Shown: one piece after another, positions 11,301 through 26,300 of the stretch
Position numbering within the stretch: the first letter of the stretch is position 1
How the letters are laid out: each line of letters begins with the position of its first letter
Program-made: the position numbers and the translations under genes
Source: Brachycybe producta
Taxonomy: Eukaryota; Arthropoda; Diplopoda; Playtdesmida; Andrognathidae
Reading direction: 5' to 3'
DNA length: 64,000 bases
Assembly: GCA_036925085.1 (NCBI GenBank)
Contig: JAUPFP010000020.1
Span: 3,218,995-3,282,994, forward strand
The notes under the pieces: generated by a model
Told to the model about the DNA's origin: nothing
Databases searched by the model: none
What the model saw: the letters and a program-made list of their open reading frames with translations, nothing else

Positions 11301-14300
11301 ACGAGCAATTTTAATGGATGTTTTTTTTTTCTTACCGAGACGTACTCAATGGAGTTTAACATAAGTTAGAAATTCGCGATTTTGAAATAGTTTTTAAAAA
11401 TAGAACCGCACTTCCCAATTTTTTGTCATTCTATCACTAGGGTTTTGGGATTTTGTGTTTTTTTTTGTGAGTGGAAAATAATTAGCCAAAAAGCCAGCAA
11501 GCCACTGGACTTGCGCTGCTTTTTCTGGCAACTAAGCTGCTGCCCTGCCAGCTCGGCATCAATTGAACGTTTTTTTTCTTCAACATTATGGACTTGTTTG
11601 GAACAAACTTTAAAAACTTTGTCTAGACGATATTTCATTTTTTTTGTAATGTAACGAAATTAAACTTAATTGATTAAAAATAGGTTACAACGTTATATTT
11701 AATTATTTCAAATGCAGGTTGTGGTGTTTTTTTTAAAAAAAAAAATCGGAACGGAACGGATCGGGATATTTTGATAACAAGCATTTCAGTGGAGTTTGCT
11801 ATATCCGATCCGATCCAAGCTAGTGTGCCGGGCTCCACTGAAATGCTTGTTATCAAAATATTCCGATTCGTTCCGTTCTCATCCGATGTGATGTGCAACA
11901 AGATTAGTACTGCTTTTTCTAAATCAATATTTAAAATAAAAGAAACCCACCAAAAAAAAAATCCAATTTTGGGGGGATTTTTTTTTAATAATCAAGTGTT
12001 TTTTTTCACCCTGCCCTTAAGTGATTCACCACCACTTCTAGTTTTTAAAACACATCCAAGTTTCTATTCATTTTGCTCCTGAATGACAGAATAATCAGAG
12101 TTCGAGAGGCGTTTACGTTATAAAACCACCTTAAAGAGGCTGCAGAAAAATAGAAAACGAAGGGAATTGATCTCCTGACAGATTGTCTCTCTGGATTCAG
12201 TCTTTCATCATCTGAAGTATGAAAAAACTTATGACAGATCTTCATAATTTGTCTTTTATCATAACTTTATAAGGAATTTTGTTATACTTAATATTTTTTC
12301 TAACCAATAACAAGAGACCCTTTTGTAGTTGTTGGTTTACGACATGACGTATTGTCGCCAGTGTTATCACGAAGACATAATGAATACAAAGCATTGTCTC
12401 AACTGTTGTAAGTATGCCGAAAGCAAACGAGTAGAATGTCGAGGTCAGAACTAGACTTTTGTTTACAGCAAGCTACTAAACAGAACATTCAGCAAACACT
12501 CTAGAAATATCTATATTTTCCGAAATAAAAGTACGTAGTAATATGGGGTGGGGGTGGGGGGAACTCAAAGAGTACTCGGCGAAACAAAATGCAGCAATGC
12601 AATAGTTTCGTTTACACACTGCACGAGTGTGACACAATGTAACTAGCATAAGCAGTTGATAAAAGTAGATTGAATTTTGGAACGTCGTGCAGAGATTTTC
12701 AGCATTACAATAATGCTAGGGTTTAGCAAAGTGTCAGCTACAACCGGAAGATGTGTGGGTCCGAAACGCTTTCGTACTGAACTTGAGGTATTTATCATTA
12801 ATGTTATGCGACGGTTTTATTCGTAGTTTTTTTTTTACACTTCGGCTCAGAGAGATATCTGCACGCGGTTACCATAAACGTGCAAGAGGTTAGAAATGGT
12901 TATTCAGTTCAGTTCAACTAAGTACGCCTGCAATCATCCCGAGAGCCATGTATCAGGAGGGACAATTAATTCTCAATTATAAGTGGTTTTCATTTAGACA
13001 AGGCATCGACATCATCGTCAAATTGTATTCGTCCTAAAACAGAACAGTGTGCTTGAAGAGACCCTTAACTGCTATTACGTATAGCTGGGCAAACCTCTGC
13101 AGTTTGTCTTGCAAACAAAATAACGCCTTTTTTTAGTTAAGCGCGGGCTACATCACAAATTTACTTCGAAAAATCTCCACAAACAGTGCTAGCATCGCTT
13201 TTCTATTGAGCCCATAGACCCACTGTTAAAGAAAAAATGTTAATTTTTAAAATACACAGTCGCAGTGGCAATATGTTTATTTTTCATATTTAAAGTTGTC
13301 CAATTTTGATGGTTCAAAGTGAAATGTGCACCTTAAATATATGCTGATCGAGTGATAGAATGACAAAAAATTGGTAAGGGCGGTTCTATTTTTAAAAACT
13401 ATTTCAAACGACAAAGAAGAAAAAAAACATCCATTAAAATTGCTCGTAAAAATAATTTTAAAAAAAATCAGCACGTGCGCCAAAGTGTTGGCTTCGCCGT
13501 GGTTTAATTGTGGTTTTGTAAAATTATTTTTACGTATTTTTACGAGCATTTTAATGGATGTTTTTTTTTTCTTATTTGGTGTTTGAAATAGTTTTTAAAA
13601 ATAGAACTGCACTTACCAATTTTTTGTCATTCTATCACTTGATCAGAATATATTTAAGGTGCACATTGAACTTTGAAAACTTTATATTAGGACAACTTTA
13701 AATATGAAAAACAAACATATTGCCGCTGTAACTGTGTATTTTAAAAATTAACGTTTCTTCTTTAACATTGGGTCTATGGGCTCAATAGAAAAAAAACGAT
13801 GCTAGTGCTCTTTGCGGAGATTTTTCGAAGTAATTTTGTAATGTAGTGTCTTTACAAAAAAAAAATACTATGGTATTTTGTTAATAACAGTTTTCAACAA
13901 TTTCTATCCACCACCAGCACTGATCTTGTGATGTCTAGCAGTTTACAAGGCCCATATGAATAACATATGGAGGAGCTTTTACGAACTCAAACTGTGAATA
14001 TCAAGTTGCATTATTATTATTCGCAAGATTTTGTTTATGCCAAGTAGCTGTCATTTTCTAGAATTTATTACCAAAATTGGAAGTTTCGAGGCAAGAGATG
14101 TGCACCAGTTTAACTACTAGTGAAATTATTTTGCACTTTGCAACTATAATTTAATGGTAGTTGCCACTTTGAAAATGGTCATTAGTTACTCTAGTTATTT
14201 AGGTAGTTAAGTTACAGAAAATTTTAAATTTGTTTTTACATGCAAATGCTGTCTCTTGTGTACACGGAATAAAGCATAGCACTTGGCTCGTTTGTGGTTT

Positions 14301-17300
14301 TATAAGTTTTATATAATCTGCAGTGGCATTTGCCAATTGCTTGAGAGAGTGGCTGTCTGAGGGCTGTGGCTGTGGCTGTCTATTTAGTAGTCTTATTAGT
14401 TACTATTGACTGTGTTTGACATTTCGTCGGTTAAGAAGTGATACACCATGTAACTGGCAATTTAGATGCTTTTGAGGTTTTGCCATAAAAAAGTGCATCG
14501 TTCGGAAAATGTCGCGAAACAAACAAAAAATTATTTTAAAAGATATTGACTGGTAGAGACATCTTGGTAAGAGGGGGTTTCAAAACCATTTACAGGAATG
14601 TGATTTTGCAAATATTTAGTAAAACAAATTGTTTGTGATGTCATGTACGTAACGTAATTATATTAATTATAGCTCAAAAAACGTACAAATAATTTTATTA
14701 GCGTAAAATTGTGTAACACAACCAGGGTGGCAGTGATTTAAATCAAATGATTTTTTTTAAATAAATCAAATGATTTTTTTTTAAATAAATCAAATGATTT
14801 TTTTTTAAATAAATCAAATGATTTTTTTAAATAAATCAAATGATTTTTTTTAAATAAATCAAATGATTTTTTTTAAAATAAATCAAATGATTTTTTTTAA
14901 ATAAATCAAATGATTTTTTTTAAATAAATCAAATGATTTTTTTTAAATAAATCAAATGATTTTTTTTAAATAAATCAAATGATTTTTTTTTAAATAAATC
15001 AAATGATTTTTTTTTTAAATAAATCAAATGATTTTTTTTAAATAAATCAAATGATTTTTTTTAAATAAATCAAATGATTTTTTTTAAAATAAATCAAATG
15101 ATTTTTTTAAAATAAATCAAATGATTTTTTGAAAATAAATCAAATGATTTTTTAAAAATAAATCAAATGATTTTTTTAAAAATAAATCAAATGATTTTTT
15201 TTAAATAAATGAAATGATTTTTTTTAAATAAATGAAATGATTTTTTTTAAATAAATGAAATGATTTTTTTTAAAATAAATCAAATGATTTTTTTTTTAAA
15301 TAAATCAAATGACTTTTTTTAAATAAATCAAATGACTTTTTTTAAATAAATCAAATGATTTTTTTAAATAAATCAAATGACTTTTTTTAAATAAATCAAA
15401 TGATTTTTTTAAATAAATCAAATGACTTTTTTTAAATAAATCAAATGATTTTTTTAAATAAATCAAATGATTTTTTTTAAATAAGTCAAATGATTTTTTT
15501 AAAAAAATATTCACATTTATTTAAACATTTCAATTATACAATAAAAATAAAACAGTTCCCAGCATTTTTCTCTGTGTTTATAAAATAAAGTCCGGTGGTA
15601 GTCCTTTCATCAATGCATTATTTTTTGGAAGATATACTTGAGGAAGTATCCCCCAATTGACTGGTGGAATAATCATTAAAGATGGTTTTTATGGTCCTGG
15701 AAAGTCTGTTGGGCCCTTCTGAATTCATTTCAGTGCTTTTCAGGGCATCTGGAAGACTCATTTATTGCCATTTTTTGAAAATATTCATGGGCTATTTATA
15801 TAACTTCGAAAATTCATTGCAAGTGAAACAGACGAGCGGGAATGGAACTGTTGGAATCGATGCGTTCCCAAAAAAGTCTGGAATGCAGGGATGTTTTCAT
15901 GTAGAGTGTGCACTGCACGCTTCAAAAAAATCAAAAAAATTTGATTTAAATCAAATAAATCGATTTATTTGATTAAAAAAAAATCAAAAAAATCAGCCAC
16001 CCTGAACACAACCTTAAATTTTCATTACAATAAAACCTTAGATTGCGAGTAACGTAGTCTGCAAGGGTTTTGCAAGACGAGCAAAAATTTTAACTTGTTA
16101 AACGGGCGTGTGGTCTTGCAATACGAGTAGTACGTATACGCTTTTGTCTGCCGAGCGTAACGTGATCACAGCTGAGCCGATGGTTCGCTTTGATATACGA
16201 CTACTTTGGATTACAAACACGTTCTTGGAACAAATTATGCTCGCGATACAAGGGTTTTTTTGTTCCTCCTGTAAAATTTATACTTTGTTAGTTACGTGGT
16301 ATCACTTTTTAAACGATGATTTGTTGAAGACAAGTTTTATTCATCTTTAAAAATCATTTGAAACTAATAGTTGAAATGTCATTAATACAACAAAAGTAGT
16401 TTCTTAAAAACGTTTCAACTGCCTACTTTTATAAGTAGTTAACAAGTGCTGACCAAAGTATAACACGAGTTCGAGACAAAAACACAACAAAAACCTCAGA
16501 AAAAGCAGACCTTGAAAACAAAACAAACCCTGAAACAACTGTCAGCTGCCTTGTACTTAAGACAAAATCACAACACATTTGTGTCACACAACAAAAACAA
16601 ATTATTATAATCAGTATTAGAATATTTAAAAAAAATACTAAAACTTCACTTCAGTTTCAAAAAAAAAAAAACGTTGTAAATGCCAACAACATGCAACAAC
16701 ATATGCTGACAAGTTGTCACTATAGTGACCTTGTTGGCATTTACAACGTGACTATAGTCACTAAATGACGGGCTATGTTGCCACTCGAATGGCTATTGGC
16801 TGTTACAATGTTATGACTTGCACAACAATTCTACTTCAGCTTCTTACCGTTAGGAACAGCACTTTTGTGACAAGCAAATTCCCCTGCAAGAAGCAAGGCA
16901 TTTACAACCCATTTTCGATTAAAAACGTACATGTATTTTACTCCCTCATGTGGCATTTACAACGTTTTTGGAAATGCACGTTTCATTTATAAAGTTATTG
17001 TAATACTAAACGTAATTATATTTGTCATAATCACTGATTAACCATCTTAAAGTTACGGGTATCAATTACTTCTTTTCTAAAAGGGACTGTCATTGGTCAC
17101 TCATTGAAAGTGACAGTCACATCACAAGCAACTCGTAAACCTGTAACTTATAGTTTCCTTTTTTCTTATGTGGTTCGAAGATCTTCTTTCGTACCGGAGC
17201 TCTTTTGCAACTCGAGGAGCAACGTGATGAGCGCCTTCAAGATACGATTGTCCGATTTCAAGCTCTGTGCCGAGGTCAACTGGCCAGAAAACACCTCATT

Positions 17301-20300
17301 AAACTTAAGGTAAACCAAATTGCAGACCCTCAACTTTGGGAGTTGCCTCTCTCGACGCAAAAAGCTCGTAATCTCTAACGGTTAAAAATTTTTTTTTTAG
17401 ATTCAAGACCTTGCCATTAGATGCATTCAACGAAATGTTCGCAAATTTATGGCGATTCGCAGCTGGCCGTGGTGGCGATTGATGGTCAAAGTGTTGCCCT
17501 TACTGAACGTCCATAGGACCGAGGAGGAACTAAGGCAGACAAGTGTAAGTCACGATACGATACAAATGCGGAATTTTTTATGGGAGAGAAGGGGGTGGAG
17601 TTTAGCCTGGCTTTTTTTGTACTCAACAACGTATTAGGTCCTGCTAACACACTCAATGAAGTGTTTCACGTACATTTGAGCACAGTTTGAACGTAAACTT
17701 ACTTTTTAAGACTGTGACATGTCTGGTTATCACTTTTAGATTCCATTTAAACACTTTGTGTCGCCACAAAATGTGTTTGTTAAAATTGTTAGATTACTAT
17801 GGGGGTGTTCACACGAGACAACGCCATCGTTTATGTTTTTGCTTGACAGTGGCGAGGGGTGGCGAACAACATCTGTTTGTCAATGGTGATGAAAGTCATG
17901 CCAGTGGAATGATCGGACAGCATATTCCATTGTAGTTCTGTGGTGGTCCCGTGTGTAGGAAGTCGCGTCAAACACTACGTGGCGCCACTTTGTGGTGACA
18001 CAGTCTAAGACTGGGCTAAACACTATTCTAGTTAGCGCTGAAATAATGTGTTCCTAGACAAACAACGTTTAGTTGTCGAGATGGATTTGCAAAAAGTGGT
18101 CAGCATGTTGCCGAAACCGCGACCATTCGAGTCGACTGCCAGCGCCTAGTGTACTTCAACGAACTACAAAAATGTGTTCGGATAGATTCGACTTTTGAGT
18201 GATTGGTTTTCAGGCCAGACAACGACCTTATTTTGCAGTCCGTCTCGACCACTAAAAGTCGTTCATGTCATAAATAAATTTGATGGTTTTTTGTGGTAAA
18301 ATTTAGATGTAAAAGCCGAGCCACATGAAGCTGACAAAACAAAAACAAAGCAAAAACTCAAGTGTTTCAAGACGAATGGGCAATAATTCTAAAACATTTC
18401 TGCGACTTTCGTGTTTTGTTTTTGTTTTGTCTGCAATTTCGACAAACTATTCCATGTCCCAGCTCAAGTCAGTATAACCATGAAAAGGTTTGTGTTTTCT
18501 GTCGGTATTATGCAACATTTTGTCAACTGTTTTGTTCTGTGCAGTGTGGACAGTTAGTATTAAAACAACAACAACAACAACAACAGAACAGTTTGTGTAG
18601 TTTATGCAGGACACCTATAGAAACAAAAAGAAAAACCAAATTTGTTTGTGTTGTGGTTTTGTCTTGAGTAACTGCTGACAGTTTTTTGTCTTGTTTTCAA
18701 AATCTGCTTTTTTTTTTGTTTTTTTCAAAATCTGCTTTTTCTGGCTTTTTTTTTGTTTTTTTTTTGTCTTGAACTCATGTTGCACTTTTGTCAGCTTGAT
18801 GTGGACCGGGCCTAAATAACTCTTTATCAAAATAATCCTGATATTTTGGAAAAAGCAACAAAAAAAAATGTTTTTATTAAGACAGATGTATGTACAAGGT
18901 GTTCAAAAAGTAACGCAACCCATGGAGCAAGTATATATATATGTTTATTGTAATCTCCATGGGTTTGCGGTTATTTTTGAACACCCTTTGCTATATAGCA
19001 TGGCACCTTCTCTTCCAGGAACCAAGTGTTTCCAAAATTAACCCACACTCACTTGGTAGCGAAACCTTAAACCCCGGAAGCAACTTTTTTCTTCCTTTCT
19101 TTCTTTGAATAAAATTCGGTTTATATCTGACACTCTGACGTGTTCTATTTTCTGAAACATACTCGGAACATTATAAGGGAAAGGGGGTGGGGGGGGTGGT
19201 GGATACAAAAATATAATTGCTTAGCTAAGCAAACGTTTGATTATACCTCTCTACCCCCACCCCCAATAGTTAACCATTTCGGGGGCCCGAGCCCCATTTT
19301 CAGTTTCTATATAAACTCTAGCTTTTGAATGTCCACATTTAGAATCACTTTTTCGTAAAACCCAGAGAGAGTTTTAATATACATTTAAGACACCGTCTTC
19401 GTGTGTCGTAAAAACTTCATTGGATTTCGAATGCTTGTAGAAAAATAGAAACACATTTCGGCTTTTTTTTTTTTTCTTCCTTTTTCTCTTGCACTCTGTT
19501 TGGATTTGAAAAAAAAAAAAAAAGGAACGATGATTGGTTAGAAATAAACTTCAGAGCTCTCGTTTCTTCTTTGGAAGGCCTTTCTTCACTTAACGAAAGG
19601 GTTGTTTGTGTGTTTTTTTTTTTTTAAAAAAAAAAAACCTAAAAGGCGCAAGTTTGTCCTCGAATACATCTCAGAGAACATCCTCGATCATCATCAAGGA
19701 AGAAAATCAGGCCTCGAGAGTGTGAGAGAAAGTGTTTGGTTTTTTTCCTACTTCTTGTCTCATTTAATATACTAATCTTTGTTTGAGGAGAAATAAGTTG
19801 TTTTTTTCTTCTTTTCTTCTGGCAATACATTTATAAATTTCTGGTTCAAATGCACAGTTTGTGGAAAGCCAAAGTACAAATTTTTACTAATTGATTGGAT
19901 GGTTTTCGAGTGCAGTTAACACCTAACGAAAGCTTGCATACTTGGTGTCTGTGTGTTCTAATGTGTGTCAATCTGTGTGTATGTTTGGAAGATGTATAAA
20001 ATTTGCAATTTTTGCAATATATAGGCTGCGCACAACAGTCTCTCTGGGTGCGTTTGACAGTCGCTTGATATAGTACGACTGTTTATGTCTGTTCGACGGG
20101 CATATGTGGTTGAGAGAAAAAAAAGCACCCGTTTGCCTGCAGTAAAACGTCTTTCACAGCTGATGAAAAAAAAAAAAACAAGCAAAGGCAAAAGTTCAAC
20201 AAGCACGGCGTCGAAGAAGGGGGGTTTTACTGTCCTTCCTGTTAGTTAGTTGCGTTTATGGCTAACGGTGCAGCTTATAGTGTGTTTAGAGCAATTCATT

Positions 20301-23300
20301 CATTCATTCATTCAAAAAAAAGCAACCAAGCTGTGACTCCTGTCTTAAAAATTAACATAGGATCATTTTTCGACACGAGCCACTTTATTAATGCATGCAA
20401 GTTCGACTGCAAAATGTAGTCGAAAAACGACGACCAGTCGTTCGACTTTCATTGACAATGTACAGGCTATGGAAATCGTCACAGATCTTTGTTACGCGAG
20501 CGACATGTCGGCTACATTTTGCAGTTGAACTCAACCACCAAAAGTGGTCTGTGTTAAAACTAAAACTTATTGGCTAGAACTGAATGCATATTTTTCCCCC
20601 AAATGTAATGTGACTATGGAATTCGCTTCCAGTGCATGTGGGACATTTGCCCTAAAGACACTTGGCCTATGGACATTTGCCCTAAAGACACTTGGCCTAT
20701 GGACATTTGCCCTAAAATCACTTGCCCTAAAGGGCCATTTGCCCTAAAATCACTTGTCCTAGTAAGTAGTCCACCTGCGGCGCGCAGAACCTATTTAGCA
20801 TACTCCACCGAAAGACATTAAACCGTATGAAAAGAGAACAAAAAGTGGTTTTAGGGCAAATGTCCCTTTAGGGCAAATGTCTATATCCCCTTCCAGTAGA
20901 CGATTTCAATTTAACAATGTCTTATTTTGTCAAAATGACAATCATTCATGATCGGGAGCAAAATCCCCCTTCTGCCGCATGGCTTTCGAGCTGATTGCAG
21001 GCGTACTGAACGGAATTGTATTGAATTCCAACTGGTAAAATAAAAATTGGCTATTTTAAAAACTAACATTTATAATAAAAGTTAAAAGCTGCGTAACCAA
21101 TTTTCTGTTGTTTTTTGTTTTGTTTGGTTTTTGTACATTGCAACCTTTAGCCAATCACTGAAGCCAAAATATGACAATATTTTTTTCTTCTTTAATTTTC
21201 TATTCACAGGAGGAACTGCAATTGCTGAAATCTAAGTTCGACAAGCTCGACAAAGAGAGAAATGAACTGAAATACGAAAACAACAAGTTGGAGGCAAAGG
21301 TAAGAGTCTCTCGTCGTTGGTATATTTAAAACGCAGGACGAAAACTTTGTCTGAGAAATATTTGCTGTTAAGTTAGAAACCTTGTGAGGGTTTCTTTAAG
21401 ACGTTTTACCTCTCAGTATTACAAAACAAGTCATAATTTTGTCAGGGGGTTTACTCCCCCGACGCGTAACTCTTTTTACCGTTACCCAACCTATGGCACT
21501 CGTGGTCACCTTTGACCACGGTCGGTCCACATATGACTACGGTAGGTCACAAGTGGGCCCGGGGTTGCCCATCCCCATGCCGGGTCCTAACCGACCGGGA
21601 TCGGCAGACGCTTTTTCGACAGTAAAAAAAAAGTGTTACTTAAAATAAGGCTAAGCTTAAAAGATGACAATATGACAGAAAAAGCAACGTTTTAGAGCAG
21701 CGGTCGCCAACCGGTGGTCCGCGAGACATTTTTGTTGGTCCGCAGAAAAATCTGGACAATATTTGCATTTTTTTTTTGTTTTATTAATAAAACAAAAACA
21801 AATATTCTTAATAAATTCTTCTATTCTGAATGACAATTTTCGCCTTTATATTTGCAAAACATCACTAAATGTACTAGAGTCTAGTACAGTTCTCGTAAAA
21901 TACTGCACGCGCGAGAGCTACATTTCGTTCAGTTTCCCCCACCACACACAAGCTTCTCCCCTAAGCTTCAATCATTTTGTAATAATTAAACTAACTTTAA
22001 TAATTTTGTTACAATTAAACAACCATTAAAGATTTTCTATTAATAAAATGGAAGTTCTCTAATCATTATTTGACAAACGTATTTATCTTTTTTTAAAAAA
22101 AATCATATTACTGGTCCGCGAGATTTAAAATTTTGAATTTAGTGGTCCGTGAGGTCCGAAAAGGTTGGCGACCGTCGTTTATCTAGCAGGGCGGGAAAGA
22201 ATCATTATCTATATACTATATTTCTGAGAAATTTGTATACTGTATACGAGGATGAGTCAAAAATGATCCGCACTCTGGCTGTAGAATTTATTTAAATCAA
22301 CTTTTAGGAAAGACAAATACATCATTTTTTTTTTCGAAATAACCTCCTTGCTTTTCAATACACTTTGTCCGATTCCCTTATTAAAAATATTTTAGGCTGA
22401 GCAGCTGCGCGAGCCACGAATGCACCGCTGTCTTCACTTCTTCATCACAGGTGAACATGCCTTCGTCCTCGAAGGACTGCTTTCAGGGGACCAAACAGGT
22501 GAAAGTCCGACGGAGGACACAAGATCAGGACTTATTGGGAGGAGAGGATGCTTTAACACCTGACACCTAACCTGCAGAGTGTAAACAGTATGAGGGAGAG
22601 GTGTGCAGACGTGCATTGTCATGCACAATCACAATGCCCATGGGGGTAACAAGTCCTCTGCGTTTAATCCGAAGTTTAGGCTTCAGCTCTGCAGTGAGCA
22701 TCTATCTCACTGTAACAAGCACTGTTGATTGTTGAACCTTTTTTTCCCTGATTTTTGCCAGCATGGCCCTTGAGAATCCCAGAAAACGGGAGCGCGGATA
22801 ATTTTTGACTCACTCTCGTATATATTTGTCTGCGGAGACGCCATTATAACTCGCGAACGAACTTTGCATATGAAGACGATGTTACACGTGGCAACGATTA
22901 AGCAACTTAAGAGCAACATAGGCGTGTCGTTCTTATTGTTTTATGTTGTTGCTCACAAATTGAAAGCGACAGAATTTTCAAATAGAAATTGATTCCATTT
23001 TCAAGCAACCATTTCAGCCAAACAGCCAATAAAAACGGTTTATAATAATCACATGACTATTTCAACTGATAGAGAGGATTACCTAGGCCTAGGCAATCTG
23101 CAGATTGACAGTAACATATGTGCGCTTGATTGCTTCAAAAGCCTCCTCCTACACTCATTTATTATGTGTATAGTAAGGAATACTATATTCTTTATACGAG
23201 TCCTTGCATGTAGCCCAGAATTATACAACTGTTTAAGTTATAGTCACTTTAATTTTATGCAAGTTGCACGACAAGTTTATACTAGTAAAGCCTCGTTTTC

Positions 23301-26300
23301 ACGATAGTTGCTGTCATGACAGCAGCAACTATATCGCGAGAACTATCATCATGAAGACCACATGATAGTCACTACACCACACACTGTTGCGATAGCACTA
23401 TCACAACTATCTCGTTTGACTAGATAGTTGATAGTACTGTGTCGCGATAGTAATAGTTGTTGAGTGACCACTTGTAGGGAAAAATATCCACTTTGTAGGG
23501 AAATTAGGCTTCTGGAGGGAGGAAGAGGCAACACTGTTGTTGACTCAATGATATCTGAAGTAGACGTCACACTGTCATGTGACAGAACTATCACGTTCCT
23601 TCAAGACATGTAGACAGATGCTATCGTGCGAGCGAACGATCGCAACTTTCATGACAGCTACTCTCTCGAAAGAACTACCGCCCATGAAAACTAGGCTTTA
23701 ATTAAAACATCGTAATATATAATAATGAATTAGTGATTATGGTTACCTACTATGGATGATTTCTTGGCACAGCCATCAACAGTTGTAAGAACTGTTTTGT
23801 TATTTATGCCTTTTCATTGAAGACGAATCTAAAATTACAAAAAAAAAAAAGCAAAAACCATTTAGAATTTGTACGTCAAAGAAGTACACAATTTTGAAGA
23901 AAAAAAATCGTCAATGACGTACAAGATTTAGGTGAGGAAAAACGTTTCGAGTAAAGCCACCGTAAAGTTATGATTGGGAATTACTGAATACAATAGGCGA
24001 TCATGGCGACGATAAACAATAAATTAGAAATGACAAAAAATTGGTAAGTGCGGTTCTATTTAAAAAAAAATATTTCAAAGTCGCGAATTTCTAAGTCTTT
24101 TTGTTAAACTCCATTGAGTACGCCCAAATAAGAAAAAAACATCCATTCAAATGCTCCTAAAAATACCTAAAAATAATTTTAAAAAACCACAAGTAAACCA
24201 AAGTGAAGCCAACAACATTGGCGCACGTGCTGATTTTTTAAAATTATTTTTACGTATTTTGACGTGTATTTTTAAATGGTTGTTTTTTTTCTTACTAGGA
24301 CGTACTCAATGGAGTTTAACATAAAGACTTAGAAATTCGCAATTTTGAAATAATTTTTTTAAAAATAGAACCGCACTTACCAATTTTTTGTCATTCTATA
24401 ACTCGATCAGCATATATTTAAGGTGCACATTGCACTTTGAAAACTTAATATTGGACAACTTTAAATATGAAAAATAAACATATTGCCGGCGCGACTGTGT
24501 ATTTTAAAAATTAACAGTTTTTTCTTTAACATTGGGTCTATGGGCTCAATAAAAAAACGATTCTAGCGCTCTTTGCGGAGATTTTTCGAAGTAATTTTGC
24601 GATGTAGCCTCTTAACTCTAGACGTGTTTAATGCTTGTTTTTTTTACATATATAAATGTCATTACGATTGTAAAACATACGCGACAAAAGACAAGTCAAG
24701 TATGGTAACCATGTTTGAAAACATCTGGAGTTTTTTTTTTTTTCATTCTATTTAAATATAAAAGGCAATGCGATACTTGTTTGGAAATGTGTCAAACATT
24801 CAAAGTTCTGAATACAATAGCATCTTTTTTTTTGTTTGAAGGCATCGAAGACGAATGGATCGGAGCCAAACAAACTTCAGAAATAAATATACATTTCTGA
24901 GGTTCGATGGCCCGAGACACAATTAAATCTCAAAGTTCCACAACCATTTTTTGTTTACTATTAATAAACTGTACAAGTTTCAATAAAGTAAAACTGTCTA
25001 CATGTATACGTTGTACATTTAAGCCAGCAGGATTCATTGAATTTGAAAAAAATTACTCTGCAGGCAGCAGCCAAGAAGGCCTGTGTCACAGGAACAAGAG
25101 TGTCAAGAGACAAATTGCAGCATGCGAACAGCATTGTCATACCTCAAATATATATAAAAAACAAAACAAATAACAATTGCAATGTGTTCTGGTGCAGCTG
25201 AAATAATGTATTATAAATTTATAAGAAAATGAAGAGCCCCATAATACAAGTTTATTTTGAAAAATCCACCCTAGCAACAAATGACCAAGGGCCCCCGTCC
25301 CACAAAACTACAAGCCTTGTCAGTAACAATTGTAGGTTACAAGTCCTTGTAATCACAACTTGTGGAACTGGCTCACTACAGCTACCTGGGTCACTACAGC
25401 TGCCAAAAAATATAGGCCTTTTTATTTAGCAATACGGTCACTACAGCTACTTGAGTAATTAAGTTCAGGTTAGATTCGTTAAGGTTCAGTTAGGTTCGCT
25501 TTCATTAGGTAAGGTTCGGTTTCATTAGGTAAGATCCGGTTAGGTTAGGTAAGATCCGGTTAGGTTAGGTAAGATCCGGTTAGGTTAGGTAAGGTTCGGT
25601 TAGGTTCGGTTTCGTATGGTTCGGTTAGGTAAGGTTCGGTTAGGTTCGGTTTCGTTCGGTTTCATTAGGTAAGGTTCGGTTCGGTTTCTTCAGGTTCGGT
25701 TTGGTTAGGTAAGGTTCGGTTAGGTTAGGTGAGTTTCGGTTAGGTTAGGTGAGTTTCGGTTAGGTTAGGTGAGTTTCGGTTAGGTTAGGTAAGTTTCGGT
25801 TAGGTTAGGTAAGGTTCGGTGAGTTTCGGTTAGGTTAGGGAGAAAGGGTTATATTTTTTTGGTAGCTGTAGTGACCCAAGTAGCTGTTCTCCCCGTTGTA
25901 GCTGTAGTGACCCCCAACCCAACTTGTTGGTTGCATGTGTTACAAGTGTAGTTAACAAAACGTGTTAGTAAATATTCATAAAATAGTCGTTTACTTTTCT
26001 TTGTGTGTCATTTCCACAGTGTCAAAAATGTCTAAAAGTGTTGCATTAGGAAATAAGCTATGCGTTTTAAAAGGAATACGAGATTGGAAATTTTCTTCTA
26101 AACACTTGAAAATAATCTTACCTACCCTTTGAGTTAGGTAAAAAAATCTTTGGTTGGCAAGAAGTGTCATTGACAAGTTTGTCAACTACACTTGTTAGTT
26201 ACAAGTGATCTTTTGTGGTTTACTAGGAATTCGCTTGTAAACTTGTAAAAATTCACTTGTAATTACAAGTATACACTTGTACTTTTGTGAAACACTAATA

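Noticed and set aside
15305-15514. Repetitive peptide ORF ([13 protein letters not shown] units)
   Set aside because: Direct translation of the minisatellite.
14740-15515. CRISPR-like regular array
   Set aside because: No unique spacers; units are contiguous and vary only in T-run length. The genome is eukaryotic.
25440-25848. True telomere
   Set aside because: Degenerate, short, and enclosed by transposon-like inverted ends in an intron.
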